NCBI GenBank assembly: GCA_021234155.1
Contig: JAJEKV010000027.1
Location: forward strand, 12,412,716-12,476,715
Source of the DNA: Isoetes taiwanensis
Lineage: Eukaryota > Streptophyta > Lycopodiopsida > Isoetales > Isoetaceae
Length of the DNA: 64,000 nt
Direction of reading: 5' to 3'
The position numbers and the translations under genes are program-made. The notes below the pieces were generated by a model. That model did no database searches and had not been told where the DNA came from. It saw only the letters and a program-made list of their open reading frames with translations. Within the stretch, counting starts at the first letter, position 1; every line of letters starts with the position of its first letter. Shown here in pieces: positions 33,050-45,616 of this stretch.

Positions 33050-33191
33050 GTGTGTTGTCGCGGTGGTGGTTTAGTGGTAAGGCCTTGGATTGGGGTGACC
33101 CCCACCAGGGTTCAAAACCCACTAGCTACCATCGGGTGGGAGACGTGGGTGGGTGCAAGTCCCACTAATCTTGTCTTTAAAAAAAAAAAAG
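33050..33191 (+). mobile_element. tRNA-derived SINE
   Basis: About 140 bp with RNA polymerase III boxes: A box TGGTTTAGTGG at 33067-33077 and B box GGTTCAAAACC at 33109-33119. A tRNA-unrelated body of about 60 bp and a poly(A) at 33179-33190 follow. TTCTTCTTCTT-like sequence occurs on both sides and could be the target duplication, but the site is a simple repeat. It would depend on LINE machinery for movement. Confidence 0.75.
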
Positions 33192-33199
33192 TTTTTTCT

Positions 33200-34550
33200 T
33201 CTTCTTTGTTCTTAGTTTGTATTGTTTATTTATCTAGGTGTAGGCTTGGGTGTAGGTTTATAATTTAGTTTCTATATGGTGCAAAAGTAAAGATTTCATT
33301 GTTAGTATCATTAGATTAGTATTCATGTTATGTCGTATTCATGTTATGTCGTGTCTTAGAAGCAAAATTTAAGTGAAACTTGGATGTGGTTTGTAGTGTG
33401 GAATGATTTTTCCCTACCAGGACCATGAATCTGCTTAACTCTTTAGATTGCCTCTTTTCTACTCCCATCTTTTCAAGGAGCTCTAGGAAGTTATTTTCTA
33501 TCGATGTTTTCTTTCTCAATATATTTGCAACGTATCAATTTTTTTGGGACTTATTTTGGTAATAAGCTAAATTTCTTTGGTTGCTCTGTTGTCTGGGTTA
33601 AATTTAAAATCGATTCCACAGAACCGTTCTTCAACCTAAATCCTTAAACAAGTTTGTTTGGTGGCACTGTTGTTGCAGAATCTGGAAAATACATCATATT
33701 TTTTCTTTTCTTTGTATCATTTTTTGCACTGGATAACAGATCTGGATACATTTTCGGCCTTATGGAAACTTAGCCCTGCATATCTGGTGTAGGTTGATCA
33801 GATTGGTCCGGCTTTTTCCCTGGGCTAGCGATCCGGTCCCTTCTTTTTTCAAGAAATCTTCTGCTTAGGTTTTTCCTGCTTGGATTTTTTGCCAGACATA
33901 TTTTAGCACTGGGTTGCAGATCCGACTGCATGTCCGGCCTTTTTTGAAACCTTATAAAACCTATTACGTTTATGCTAAATGTAGAAGCTGGGTCCAGTAA
34001 CATACACGAAAGGAAAACTAGAGAAGCAAGACCTAGAACGCCTTCTGTTACTGGTAATAAGGGATACGCACCACCTCGTATAACTGTACTACCATGACAA
34101 AGTTGTTAAAGTATTAAAGATAATTCGAATGTTGAGAAAATTGGCACCCCTAATGCACTTGGAGGTTCCGTATCAAAGCTAAAGGATGAAAACAGAATCA
34201 TCAATGGTGATGGAGTAATACAACAATTGAAATATGATAAATAGGTACGAAATGATGATTTTATAGCTTTAAGCTAAAGCTACATAAAGTGTTCTTATTA
34301 TACACTAAGAAAATGTATATATACATGTTTTGGTAACTGTTCCTTATCTGGACCTTCTATGAGGAAAGTTCCATCTGACAAGAGAAGGAATGGATTATTT
34401 AAGCTTTCTATGATCACTGAGCAGGTTGATATATAGAACTTTTTCAAAGACAAGTACCAGAAACGCTTTGCATATGAGAAAGGTGATGTCACCAGCTCAG
34501 ATGAGTTTTTTAATATGATTGGCCTTGCTATCCTGTCTCTCCCAACATGA
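33200..34550. other. Non-coding spacer
   Basis: No gene recognised. A loose internal repeat around GCACTGG.TAACAGATC.G and TGTCCGGCCTT occurs at 33726-33770 and 33905-33945. Confidence 0.35.
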
Positions 34551-34559
34551 GATTGAAAT

Positions 34560-34950
34560 AGAGACAGTAATCAAGGGCATGGCTCATGGCAAATGGCCTG
34601 GTCCATGGCATTCCCGCTTGAGTTCTTTGAAATCTTTTGGGGGATTATGAAGAGGAATCTTGTCACGTTCGTCTAGGGAGCATGGAAAACATCCAAATTC
34701 CACCCTGCCATTAATATTGGGCTAGATTAATAGCTTTAGTCCCTAAGGTAGACATTCCTACCACATTCTCAGACTGGAGGCCCATGTCCTTGATTAATTC
34801 CTTATACAAAATATTGGCAAAGATCTTGATAAATAGATTGAAAGCCATAAATACTGTCCAATCTACATTTTTGCCAGCCAAAAGTATTCTTGATAGTTTA
34901 TTGGTGTTTAAGAGGGGATACACTAGAACTCTACCTTCAAACAAAATTGT
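34560..34950 (+). pseudogene. L1-type LINE RT fragment
   Basis: Reads KVDIPTTFSDWRPMSLINSL, YKILAKILINRLKAI and STFLPAKSILDSLLVF, the RT finger region of plant L1 elements. It is preceded by a shifted PGP-like motif near 34595 and is related to LINE-B. It ends where AT-rich repeat sequence starts. Confidence 0.75.
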
Positions 34951-35002
34951 GTACTACCTAAGCTTGATTTCAAAAGAGCTTATAATATTATTGTAATACT
35001 AA

Positions 35003-35945
35003 AATAATATTATATATACCTGATAATAACAATGTTGAAAACAAAAATGACAACATGATAAAAAAATATAATGAATGTAAAAGAATAAAATTTGTAATAA
35101 ACAATAGACTTATAATGCATATTTGATATAAAATTATAAGTTACAAAGTTCAAACTAATAAAACATTGTTCAATATTTTATGATAAAGAACCAGCTACTT
35201 TATTATAAGTAACAATGATACAAAAAGATATAGTAAATAACAATACCATATTTTTTTTTCTACTTTTATAAATGCCAAATTCATCCAAACATATATGTTA
35301 ATAAATATAAAACAATAAATGATACATGATAAACAGATAAGAAAAAAATTCTTAATAGTTTTTTAAGTTGAAAAAAATTCAGTAAAGTTATTAGCTCCAC
35401 TTACTATATACACATTTGCACATAAATTAGTTAAAATGCATGTGTTATTCATAAAATTTAAGATTTTACTTCAAAGATCTTTAAGAAATATTTTTTTTTC
35501 ATTTCAAAAAAGAATTTGTTGGGCAAAGATATTATTGTGTATTTCGATTAAAAGTTAATTGCTACTCTCTATTCAATTATTCTATATGCAACATAGCCTA
35601 ATAGTAGATTTTATTATAGAGTCATGTGATCTATTTTCAGATTTTCCATTTATTGTACATACAATAGCGCTTGGGAATTGAAGGTATATAATACATGTCT
35701 CGTATAACATTGAGTGGATTGATATTCACTTGATAGGTCATATCTGTTCTAGTTTCTTGATTTGAATTAATAATATGGATTGATATTTAATTGATAGGTC
35801 ATATATATTCTAGTTTCTTGATTTGAATTAACAATATATGAGCAACAAACATATGACTCATATAATAATTACACTATCAAATATATAAAAAGGAATGTTT
35901 TCTTGTTTTGTTTGCGTTTTTGCAATAAAGATACCAATTCTCCTC
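35003..35945. repeat. AT-rich long direct repeat, copy 1
   Basis: Closely matches 43286-44230 in the same orientation (for example AATAAACAATAGACTTATAA). Both copies start around ATATTATATA.ACCTGATA and end around CAATTCTCCTCT. Non-coding. They lie on either side of the recombinase-bearing element. Confidence 0.85.
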
Positions 35946-36316
35946 TCAATTGGATATAGCCATCGTTCGTTACATCGTCTGTACCGAGCACGGCAATCCG
36001 CACCGCAAATGTTACAATCGTCTGTACCGAGCACGAGGCTTCTTTCTTGACCAATGACTGCACGTCATCACGCCCGATCTGGCAGACCCAGCTCCGCCGG
36101 ATCTGGCAGACCGGGCTCGTTAAGAAGAGCGTATGTGAGAAGCTATATTGATGAACTCTTGAGTTACACAAGTGGTAATAAAGTTGGCCTTGGTGTTGTG
36201 ATAGGAGATGAAGCAGATGGAAGTTCTTGATCATAAGATAGATAGGCAGAGCAACATATCTATGTAAATGAAGATTTCAAGTCATTCCATTATCATCTGC
36301 ATTTAGATCATCATTT

Positions 36317-36430
36317 ACATAAGATCCTAATATATAGAATCCTAATGCATATAGAAGAAGAAGAAATTATGTCTAATTCAACAAATAGAATATCATAACT
36401 TTCATAAATATTGCTAAATTAAATAAGTCG
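36317..36430. repeat. Short direct repeat flanking the recombinase element, left
   Basis: Matches 42397-42508 (TATAGAATCCTAATGCATAT, AATTCAACAAATAGAAT) up to AAATAAGTC. The element with inverted termini begins four bases later. Confidence 0.8.
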
Positions 36431-38590
36431 CACTAACCAGTACCCTGGGATTACTGTTAAATTCTGTGTAAATTAACACACAGAATTTCATGTCAACCGG
36501 CATTACTTTTGCAACATTTTACATAATTTTCTTGCATTACATAATTTTCTTGAGTGCAATTTCCACACATATAAAATGTTACACACAGATTATACACTTG
36601 AGTATTACACATTAAATTCTTACATTCATATCACACATTTAAATCACTGAATTAAACTGAAATTTAGAAGTTTGAACTTCAACACAGATTACAAGACTGA
36701 AATCCAAATCCAGAAGTTTGAACTTCAACACAAATTACAAGACTGAAACTCATTGAAATCCCAAAATTCCAACAGTTTATAAGTTTTATATATCCAAGTT
36801 TAGAACTACTATTTATATCCAGTTGCATTATAGCTCAGAAATACGGAATCTACAATCAATCACTACTTCTTCATCACAACTGCAGAAATAACCTATAACA
36901 ACTGATTCGCATCGATACCTAGATTGAAGGTGCAACCTGTGAACGTCCCAGAATTACTCATAACCGGTGAGTGGTACTTTCCAAGCGCCCGTGCACTCTC
37001 TGGGCAGTCGACACTAAGCTGCTTATAGAAATCCTCGTCATATTCATCCTCAACCAGCTCACAATAGACTTTAGGAACATCGCCACTGACAATCTGACCA
37101 GATTTATCAAACACAGAAAGTTGCTGACCTGACTGACCATCTAAGGCTTTGGAGGCACAGATATAGTATTTTCCTGTTGCAGCATGTCTGGAGCTCGCAA
37201 AACCCTTGAAGACGATCCCTGCACAGCTACATTCTTTTCCAACTCCCCAAGTACAACTCTAGAACCACTGCCAGTAACTCGATTTTTGGAAACCTCATCT
37301 GCAAATAACAGAAAAAATTATGACAAAGTAAACACATAATAACGGAATCTAAAGACATAATAAAGACATTATAACAAAAACAAGGTTTAAAATGAAACGC
37401 ACTTATTTAAGAAGTGCGTTTGAAAGATTCCTTCTAAAAATTTACAAAATTCTAAAATACCCCTAAAAAGGACTCTTTTACTATCTTGTGTCTAAAGATT
37501 TATAAAACTGCTCATGAAAACAGACATTTTAGGAAGACTTAACATTAAGGAGAAGAACAACAAAGAAAAATATCTCATTTTAGAGGGAAAAAGGACCACT
37601 ACGAAAGCCAAAGATTTATTATGGGGCAAACTCATATGAAAAAATTAGACGCTTTTGTATCTTATCCCTTAGAACGTTTATATTGGGTACGTTATAGAAG
37701 ACAAAAATTTGTTATTTCACAACCATTTTGGCTAAACATCCTAATTGACCTTAAAAGACATTGGGAGACAGTTGAACAAACTGCTTGAATGAAAAATTAT
37801 TGTTTTTGCATCATATGGTATTACAAATGATAATACATCCACGAAATCATGCGCTTAGTTGAAGTTCCAACCGACGATGCCGTATAAATTTATACCGAGG
37901 AAACGAAGTTGAAGTAGTGAAGCTCGTGATTACATGGCCTTCTTTATTGTTCCCTGAGATGTATTCATCATGTCTTTGGGCTTGCACAATACCAATCCAC
38001 AATATAGTGATGTTGAGAAGATAGTCAAGCTCCTTGTCAATGTTGAGAATCTTCAAACAATTCCATCATCTCAGTAGCAGCATGGAAGCCACTTGCACAT
38101 TTCTCCACAGAGAAAGTATTTGTCTATCTTGCTTTTTTTGTCTGTTTTTGCAAAGAAATAGGTAAACTTTTGAGGGGTTGCTACTCCTCGCACCCCTATG
38201 GACAAACTACGTAGTCTCCTTCTCGTTGAACACATGTGTCTCCATAACATTTTGGGGTCCTTTGCCTTTAGAAGCAGTTTTTGAGCTGCCTAAAGTGAAG
38301 TTAGCATGTGTGTAGAGAAAAAAAAAGTAAAAATAATAACGGGATTCGACTAATTTATGCTCTAACATTGCATTACAAGGTCAGAGAATTTAGAACTATT
38401 TTAGAACTTTTTGAACTAAAAAACTAAGAAAACTGCATAAAATTATCCCTTGAGTGTGTTATTTCAACAGTATTAAGTTGCAAAAACCTTTGGGAGCAAG
38501 AAAGACCCCACAAGATTTTGCACAATATAAACTTATACTCCTGGACTACATATTTTATGTATATATATATATCTATATACATCTTACATG

Positions 38591-38703
<113 letters not shown>

Positions 38704-38733
38704 GTTCACATATTTGTATATATAAAAAAAAAA

Positions 38734-39105
38734 CGGTATAAATTTATACCGCAGGAAGTCTCGCGGTATAGATTTATACCGCAAGACTTCTCTTTTTTCG
38801 GATATATATATGTAAATATGTTATATATATATTATATATTTATATAATATACATATATATATCTTTGGTATAAATTTATACCGAGAAAACTCTTGCGGTA
38901 TAAATTTATACCGCTTGGGTCCTCTTGCGGTATAAAGTTATACCGCTCGAGTCCTTTTTTCAGATAAATTTATACCGCTTCGAGTTCTTTTTGTTGTATA
39001 AATCTATACGCTCAAGTCTTCTTTAAGGTATAAATTTATACCGTGCGAACTCTCTAGCATACTATGTCCACATATTACTATCTATTAAGGTATAAATTTA
39101 TACCA
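38734..39105. repeat. Array of GGTATAAATTTATACC palindromes
   Basis: Nine copies, some with one to three changes, of a 16-18 bp palindrome (centres near 38742, 38772, 38874, 38905, 38937, 38973, 39005, 39036 and 39097). They are separated by spacers that are themselves similar (CTCGAGTCCTCTTG-like), giving a unit of about 32 bp where regular. The array lies in an intron of the recombinase gene. Confidence 0.85.
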
Positions 39106-42100
39106 TCTTGAAATTTATTTGGAAGAAACTAAAGACTACAGAGAACAAATAAATTACAAAGTTTAAAAAAGTCCAGATTGGATACATAATTAAGCCATCG
39201 CGGTATACAGAAGTCTATAGCAAGCTGGAGGAGCAAATAAGAGCAAGTGTATAAAGCAAAGCGCAAGCATCTTCGACTTCACCTCGCGTGTGAGGCATAC
39301 TTTAAGGTGACAATATTTGCTTCATTGAGGCAATATCAAAATGTGTTGCATTTTTTGCAATTTTGTTCATAATTTTGTAGTGAATTTATAAACTTTGAAC
39401 TAAATACGTTTTTGGGCACTCTTAGCGCTTGCTGTTTTTTTTCAATGTCTATTTTGTTTTGTCCTTAAAAATATTACTATTTCTCAAACCAAACTAGGGG
39501 GTCAAAAAATGGTACCAAACAATTTTGAATGGAAGCTGAGTTCAAATTCCCCTCCAAAAATGGTGCCTAAAATATTCAAATTGTCACACTTGTCACAAAT
39601 ATACCAAGAAAAGGGCATTTTTTAAGGGAATTTTAGGGAATCTATCAAAGATTCCTTTTGAAGTGCGTTTGCAGCAAATAAGTGCGTTTCATTTTAAACT
39701 TTGTTCAAAATCTAAATTCATTAACTTATTCATTATGACAGAATACTATAATCTAAAAACATTATAACAGAATCTAAAGACAGAATAATAAGATAAGATA
39801 AGATAAGAATAAACATCACAATTACCATTTAGCACATTTGCGAATGATCTTGCTGTGCCATCATCATTAATTGGCTTCGAGACGAGGTCCATACATGCAT
39901 TGACCTTCAAATCAAGGTTACGATCATATCTGCAAGAAAAACTAATAAGAACCCTAAAAAGAAACAAGAAAACAGAAAACACAATTACAAATAATTACTT
40001 GTCATAGGAATTAGGGTTCTTATGGCCCGTAATGCTCATCTCGACATCCACTGGAACATTTACAGCCGATAAACGAGAAACCAAAGACACGCGGCCGCTC
40101 TTATTACAGATTTGTGTCTCAGGTCCAATGACACTAGCCATGACTTTCAGCCATTTTGATATGTTGTTTGTTCCGACAGGTGTAACGGCATACCAGATCT
40201 AAGAAAAGACAAGGAATTAAAATAAAGTCATAAATAAAAAAACTTTACATAAGAAATGACTTACGTTTTCTCTAGGTCGCAGAATTGGCTGAAGAAATAA
40301 TGGCCTCGCCTTCGAATCCTGCTCCTTTGCAGGTAAATGGCAGACATATTGCTTGTAGGTGAGGATAAAATCTGATTCATGCGTCCAAATAGGTTTCTGG
40401 AAGTGCCTCTCATCAAACTTCGTAGAAGTAGGCTGATGGTTCTTGCTCATTCTCTCTCCATACTTAATTATTTCACCACCCATATCATTGTCTAAGGTCA
40501 CATCACAGTCTAAGACAGCGTGCAATTCCTTTGCTCCCCTAATGCCAAACCTCGTAAGCATATAATATGCTAACCGCTTGATGCACCCTGACGGATGGGT
40601 GACTTGATGATCTATATCAGCCAAGATCTCGCCTTCTTCGGAGAAGCTTATTGATGGGGCCTTATTCCTGGATCTATCATAGTTTCCCTCCTCCCGTGTC
40701 TTCTTGATAGCACAAATAAAAGTCTCACAACTAGTGGTAAAAAGTGGATCATGTAATATCTCAAATGGTATCTCACGTATCCCTGTTTCTGTCTGAATTC
40801 TCTCCCTCTCCCTTCTCACTATTCTACCAATACCACGGTACAGACAACTCAACCTAAACAAAAACAACATATAAAATTTGCAAAAAAAAAAACATGCAGA
40901 ATACGAAAAACTTACGTCGCAGGCGGATAAAGCTTCTTGTTTTACTTCTTTACCTGCAAATAGAACAACATATTAGTATTTTGCACATTAAATAACAGAA
41001 TACAAATTCTATAAAATAAAATATAAAAAATACCTGCAATATGAATCGCGTCAGCATGGAATTCAATGTGCGCATCGGAATCTTCTCAAGCGGGATAGAA
41101 AGATCATGATTGAACGCCTTCCTCCACTCATTGAATATGCCCCTCGCCCACTTGTTTGCACCCTTCGAACGTTCGCGCCCACCAGATAGAGCATCAGACA
41201 ACATATCTTCGTCAAGCGGAATCCAATCATCTTGAGGAGCATCTTCATCGTCACTGACTTCTCCATCACATAATTCTGCCAAAATTTCCTCACGTTCTTC
41301 AGGTGTGATAGAAGTGCTAGGAAGCTCGACAACAAGACTATCGTTGCCATCGCCTTCAGGTATCAAGTTAAAGGACGGTTCTGTATTTTCTGCCATTCTG
41401 ACCACAACAAAGATAACTGTAACGAGGCCGAAAGCAAGCCTTAAAAAACAATACATTATTTCTACTACACCTGCTTACAATTTCTTCAATCACCCTGCAA
41501 CAAATATAAGTCAGAAATGTCTTAACAAATGCAAGTAATATAATGTGTAAATTGTGCCTAAAATAACTAGATGCCTAAATTATGCAAGAAATAACTCATG
41601 CCTAAATAAATTATTCCTAAATTATGCCTACATTAATCTGGAATACAATGCCTTAATCTAAGATAACAATTAAATAAACTAATATAACCTAAGAATTATC
41701 AAATCTAACATAAGAATTATCTAACATAACACGGTTCTTATCTAACAACACTTGTCGTCTGCAGATATAATTCAGTCAAAACAGCCACTTGACATGCAAG
41801 AACAGCAACCCGGAATCATAAACCTGTACCAAATATGAAGATTAGTCGCGCAAGAACAGTTTCTAAGTAAAACAAAAACACACTGCAGTAAAAAAATTGA
41901 ACAAGAAACTACTTAACAGCAAATTTGGAGCAAAACACGAAAAATCTCCACAAGAACTTCGCAACCGAACACAAAATCTCCAGCAGAACAAAAGTCGAGC
42001 CGATTTGCAGGAAGAACTCGCCCTAAAAGAAAAAAACAGAGAAAATGTTAAGATTAAAAGAAAATGTTAAGATTAAAAGATAAGAAATCGCTGCACTCCA

Positions 42101-42216
42101 AACCTGCGACTCACCTTTTGATGATTGAGCCGCAAAACTGGCTCTGACGCCGGAGATCGCCAACCCGGAAGCAAGAAAAAAGAAAAACAGAGGCGCCGGA
42201 AGGAAAAGGGAAAGAT

Positions 42217-42256
42217 TGCCACGTCAAAAAATGGTTTATAAACCTTTGCCACGTCA
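42217..42256 (-). promoter_or_regulatory. Promoter: TATA-like palindrome between two G-box-like sites
   Basis: TGACGTGGCA occurs twice on - (42217-42226 and 42247-42256), exactly 30 bp apart. GGTTTATAAACC (42233-42244) lies between them. ACGTG-core sites bind plant bZIP factors and TTTATAAA can serve as a TATA box. The position just inside the right terminus suits transcription leftward into the recombinase gene. Confidence 0.5.
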
Positions 42257-42299
42257 GCCGCCGGGAAATTTTCCGGTACGTAATCCCGGGTACTTGTTA

Positions 42300-42396
42300 T
42301 TATGTTTGATATTTTTCGAGGGAAGGGATTCCGTTCCAGGTGGCGCCGCTAGCCGAGGCGGCACACGAGCGGCGGAGCCGCGAGTGCGCCGCCGAT
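42300..42396. other. GC-rich flank of the recombinase element
   Basis: Contains GGCGCCGCTAGCCGAGGCGG and further CGCCG runs, in contrast to the AT-rich surroundings. No gene. It lies between the right inverted terminus and the right short direct repeat. Confidence 0.4.
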
Positions 42397-42508
42397 AGAA
42401 TCATAATATATAGAATCCTAATGCATATAGAAGAAGAAGAAGAAGAAATCATGCCTAATTCAACAAATAGAATATTATAACTTTCATATATATTGCTAAA
42501 TTAAATAA
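42397..42508. repeat. Short direct repeat flanking the recombinase element, right
   Basis: Counterpart of 36317-36430 in the same orientation, with an expanded GAA run. Confidence 0.8.
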
Positions 42509-42509
42509 G

Positions 42510-43285
42510 TCATAAAGTATATACACTACAAAACAAGGCATTTTAACCTATATACTATAAGAGAAACTCACTAAAAATAAAAACAAAATGCTAGAATCGT
42601 GTTATAACTTGAATATATGCATTAAATACAAGGAACGCTAGAATCATGTTAGCTAGGTTAGTGTATGGGCATTATACCTTAAATAGTCATGCCAGGGTTT
42701 AGTCCCCATAAAGGGTTTCAATAATTTACTATTATAAAAATAATTAAACTTTTATATAGGATAAGATTCAGTTTCTGAATATTATTTGAATGGCTATAAT
42801 ATAAACCAAAATTTAAAAGCAATTGAATATTCTAATTATTCTAGTTTCAGAAGACATCGAAATCTATAAAATTTTATAAAATGGCTTGAATTTTTTGACA
42901 AATTTATAAATGATAAGGAACAAATAACAAATAAATAAAGGACAAAGCTTAAATCTTTTGACAAATTTATAAATGATAAGGAATAAATAACAAATAAATA
43001 GATAATAAATAATAAATATATAACTGATAATAAAAGATCTATTAATGATAATTATAGCCGAGTTTAGGGAATTCTAAAAATTTCACAAATATAATTTATA
43101 TAAGTGATAAATCACAAATAACAAATATATAACTCATAAATGATAAACAAAAAATTTATAAATGAAAACTAATCAAGATAAAAATATATACGAGTGATAA
43201 ATGACAAATGTATGTTAATGTAACGATAATTATAAACGAGTTTATAAGAATAAACATTCTAAAAATTTCACAAATGTAATTTATA
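42510..43285. other. AT-rich non-coding stretch
   Basis: Rich in internal duplications such as TTTTGACAAATTTATAAATG (about 42892 and 42956) and TCTAAAAATTTCACAAAT (about 43072 and 43258). No gene. Confidence 0.4.
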
Positions 43286-44230
43286 TAAATAATATTATAT
43301 ACCTGATATTAACAATATTCAAAACAAAAATGACAACATGATAAGAAAATATAATGAATTTAAAAGAATAAAATTTGTAATAAACAATAGACTTATAATG
43401 CATATTTGATATAAAATTATAAGTTACAAAGTTAAAACTAATAAAACATTGTTCAATATTTTTTATGATAAAGAACCTGCTACTTTATTGTAAGTAACAA
43501 TGGTAAAAAAAGATATAATAAATAACAATACCATAATTTTTTTTTCTACTTTTATAAATGCCAAATTCATCCAAACATATTTCTACTATGTTAATAAATA
43601 TAAAACAATAAATGATACACGATAAACAGATAAGAAAAAAATTCTTAATAGTTTTTTAAGTTTAAAAAAATCCAATAAAGTTATTAGCTCCACTTCTATA
43701 TACACATTTGCACATAAAGTAGTTAAAATGCATGTGTTATTCATAAAATTTAAGATTTTACTTCAAAGATCTTTAAGAAATAAATTTTTTTCGTTTCAAA
43801 AAAGAATTTGTTGGGCAAAGATATTGTTGTGTATTTCGATTAAAAGTTAATTGCTACTCTCTATTCGATTTTTCTATAAGTAACATAGCCTAATAGTAGA
43901 TTTTATTTTAGAGTCATGTGATCTATTTTCAGATTTTCCACTTATTGAACATACAATAGCGCTTGAAAATTGAAGGTATATAATGCATGTCTCGTATAAC
44001 ATTGAGTGGATTGATATTCACTTGATAGGTCATATCTGTTCTAGTTTCTTGATTCGATTTAACAATATGGATTGATATTCACTTGTTAGGTCATATATGT
44101 GCTAGTTTCTTAATTTGAATTAATAATATGAGCAACAAACATATGACTCATATAATATTACACTATCAAATATATAAAAAGGAATGTTTTCTTGTTTTGT
44201 TCGCGCTTTCGCAATAAAAATATCAATTCT
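43286..44230. repeat. AT-rich long direct repeat, copy 2
   Basis: Second copy of 35003-35945, with many small differences spread over its length. The two copies are therefore not very recent, or belong to a dispersed family. Confidence 0.85.
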
Positions 44231-44362
44231 CCTCTACTTCTAATTGCATGTCATGCTTCAAATGAAGATGATTTTGACATCAATCACGTACATCAAAAAC
44301 CAAAAATATTAGGTGATAACTTTGAAGTTTTTATGTTTTGTAATCCTTAATTCTTACGAGTG

Positions 44363-44620
44363 TTTGGGTGCATTTTACAGGTGACGCAGATGCTATAATA
44401 GTTGAGGAATTTTATATGAGGTATCCCATTCGTTAAATAGTAACCTTCATATACTAAGAACACAAAAAACATCAGGTGGTAACTTTTGAATTTCTTAATT
44501 TCGTGTTTTGTATTTCCATGGACGTTCAATTCAATTCAATTCAATTTATTCACCAATCTTTGGGTGCATTTGACAGGTGATGCCAGATGCTATAGTAGTT
44601 GAGGAATTTAATAGAAGGGA
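44363..44620. repeat. Diverged tandem duplication with exon-like ends
   Basis: TTTGGGTGCATTT(T/G)ACAGGTGA...GATGCTATA.TAGTTGAGGAATTT occurs at 44363-44415 and 44560-44613, about 197 bp apart. Both copies have ACAG|GTGA, which could be a splice acceptor. Confidence 0.65.
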
Positions 44621-44925
44621 TCCATATACCGATTATTATTCATGGACACCAATTTCGCCCACCCGCACGTGTGTATTCCCCTCCTAGTCAATCTTTATCC
44701 CTATTCCCATGCCTACCCTCGCCTGAAGCTAGCCCATTAACAACATATGCACTATCATCATCAAATATTCAAAGCATAAACTGTGGCTATATCAAGCCAA
44801 AAAATGGGGTTGTTGACCTACCTAGTAGAAGAAGGGAGGAGCCCGGTCACCTAGGTGGACCAGAATTGGATGCGTCATCAATATGTGGCACTCCAGCTAG
44901 CAATAGAGGCCCTGGGGGTTGGTAA
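44576..44925 (+). pseudogene. Exon-like remnant of unknown protein
   Basis: After the second ACAG a frame reads AIVVEEFNRRDPYTDYYSW and slips into one that stays open to TAA at 44925 (PSPEASPLTTYALSSSNIQ, then SRRREEPGHLGGPELDASS). I do not recognise the protein. It could be the end of a degraded host gene. Confidence 0.25.
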
Positions 44926-45616
44926 CATGTTGATTTGTGACGCATATTAATTTGCCATGCAATTTTAGATTTGTCACATATGACAAAAAACATTAAAATT
45001 TGTAACGGGTGACAAACATTAATGGGTTTACACAAAAGGGTAAATTTCTTACATAATTTAACTTAGCATTAACAAAAACTAGTTTTCAGTTGGAAAATGT
45101 GAAGAATTCCATGGTTTTTTATAGAAAAACTTCCTGAGAATTTTTTCCTATATCAGAAATTCTTGATTTCAACCAGGGTTTCTCGGAATTTGTTGCTCAC
45201 TGGTCTAGCACTAAGCTAACCAATAAGTTTGCTTATTCTTAAACGAATTTTACATCAAATCCTACACAAACATATCATATTTTATATTGAAACCCATTTA
45301 TTAAATTTTTGTCTGCAAGTTTTTCAATTTATTATCCGAGGGATGAACCCCCAATCTTTGAACCTTGGACTCTATTGCTAAATCTTCTATTAACTACAAG
45401 AATATCTAATGTATATCAACATGATCTCAAAACCTACCCTAGAATACCAAACGTACAAAATACACTGCATTCTCTAAAATTGTAATTAACAAATACACTT
45501 TGGTCATAAGCCCGTAGGAATAGAACCTCGTAAGAAAATTGGGTGAGACTAATTTTGAAAAATTGCCCTTGGGTTAGGGGTATTTTTTTTATAAAAATGA
45601 CCATAACATTTTGATG
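44926..45616. other. Non-coding spacer
   Basis: AT-rich, no gene or clear repeat recognised. Confidence 0.35.

Noticed and set aside
33058-33120. Functional tRNA gene
   Set aside because: A and B boxes are present but the acceptor and anticodon stems do not pair well, and a body with poly(A) follows. A SINE fits better.
38734-39105. CRISPR-like alternation of repeats and spacers
   Set aside because: Repeats are full palindromes, spacers are similar to each other, there are no cas genes, and the setting is a eukaryotic intron.
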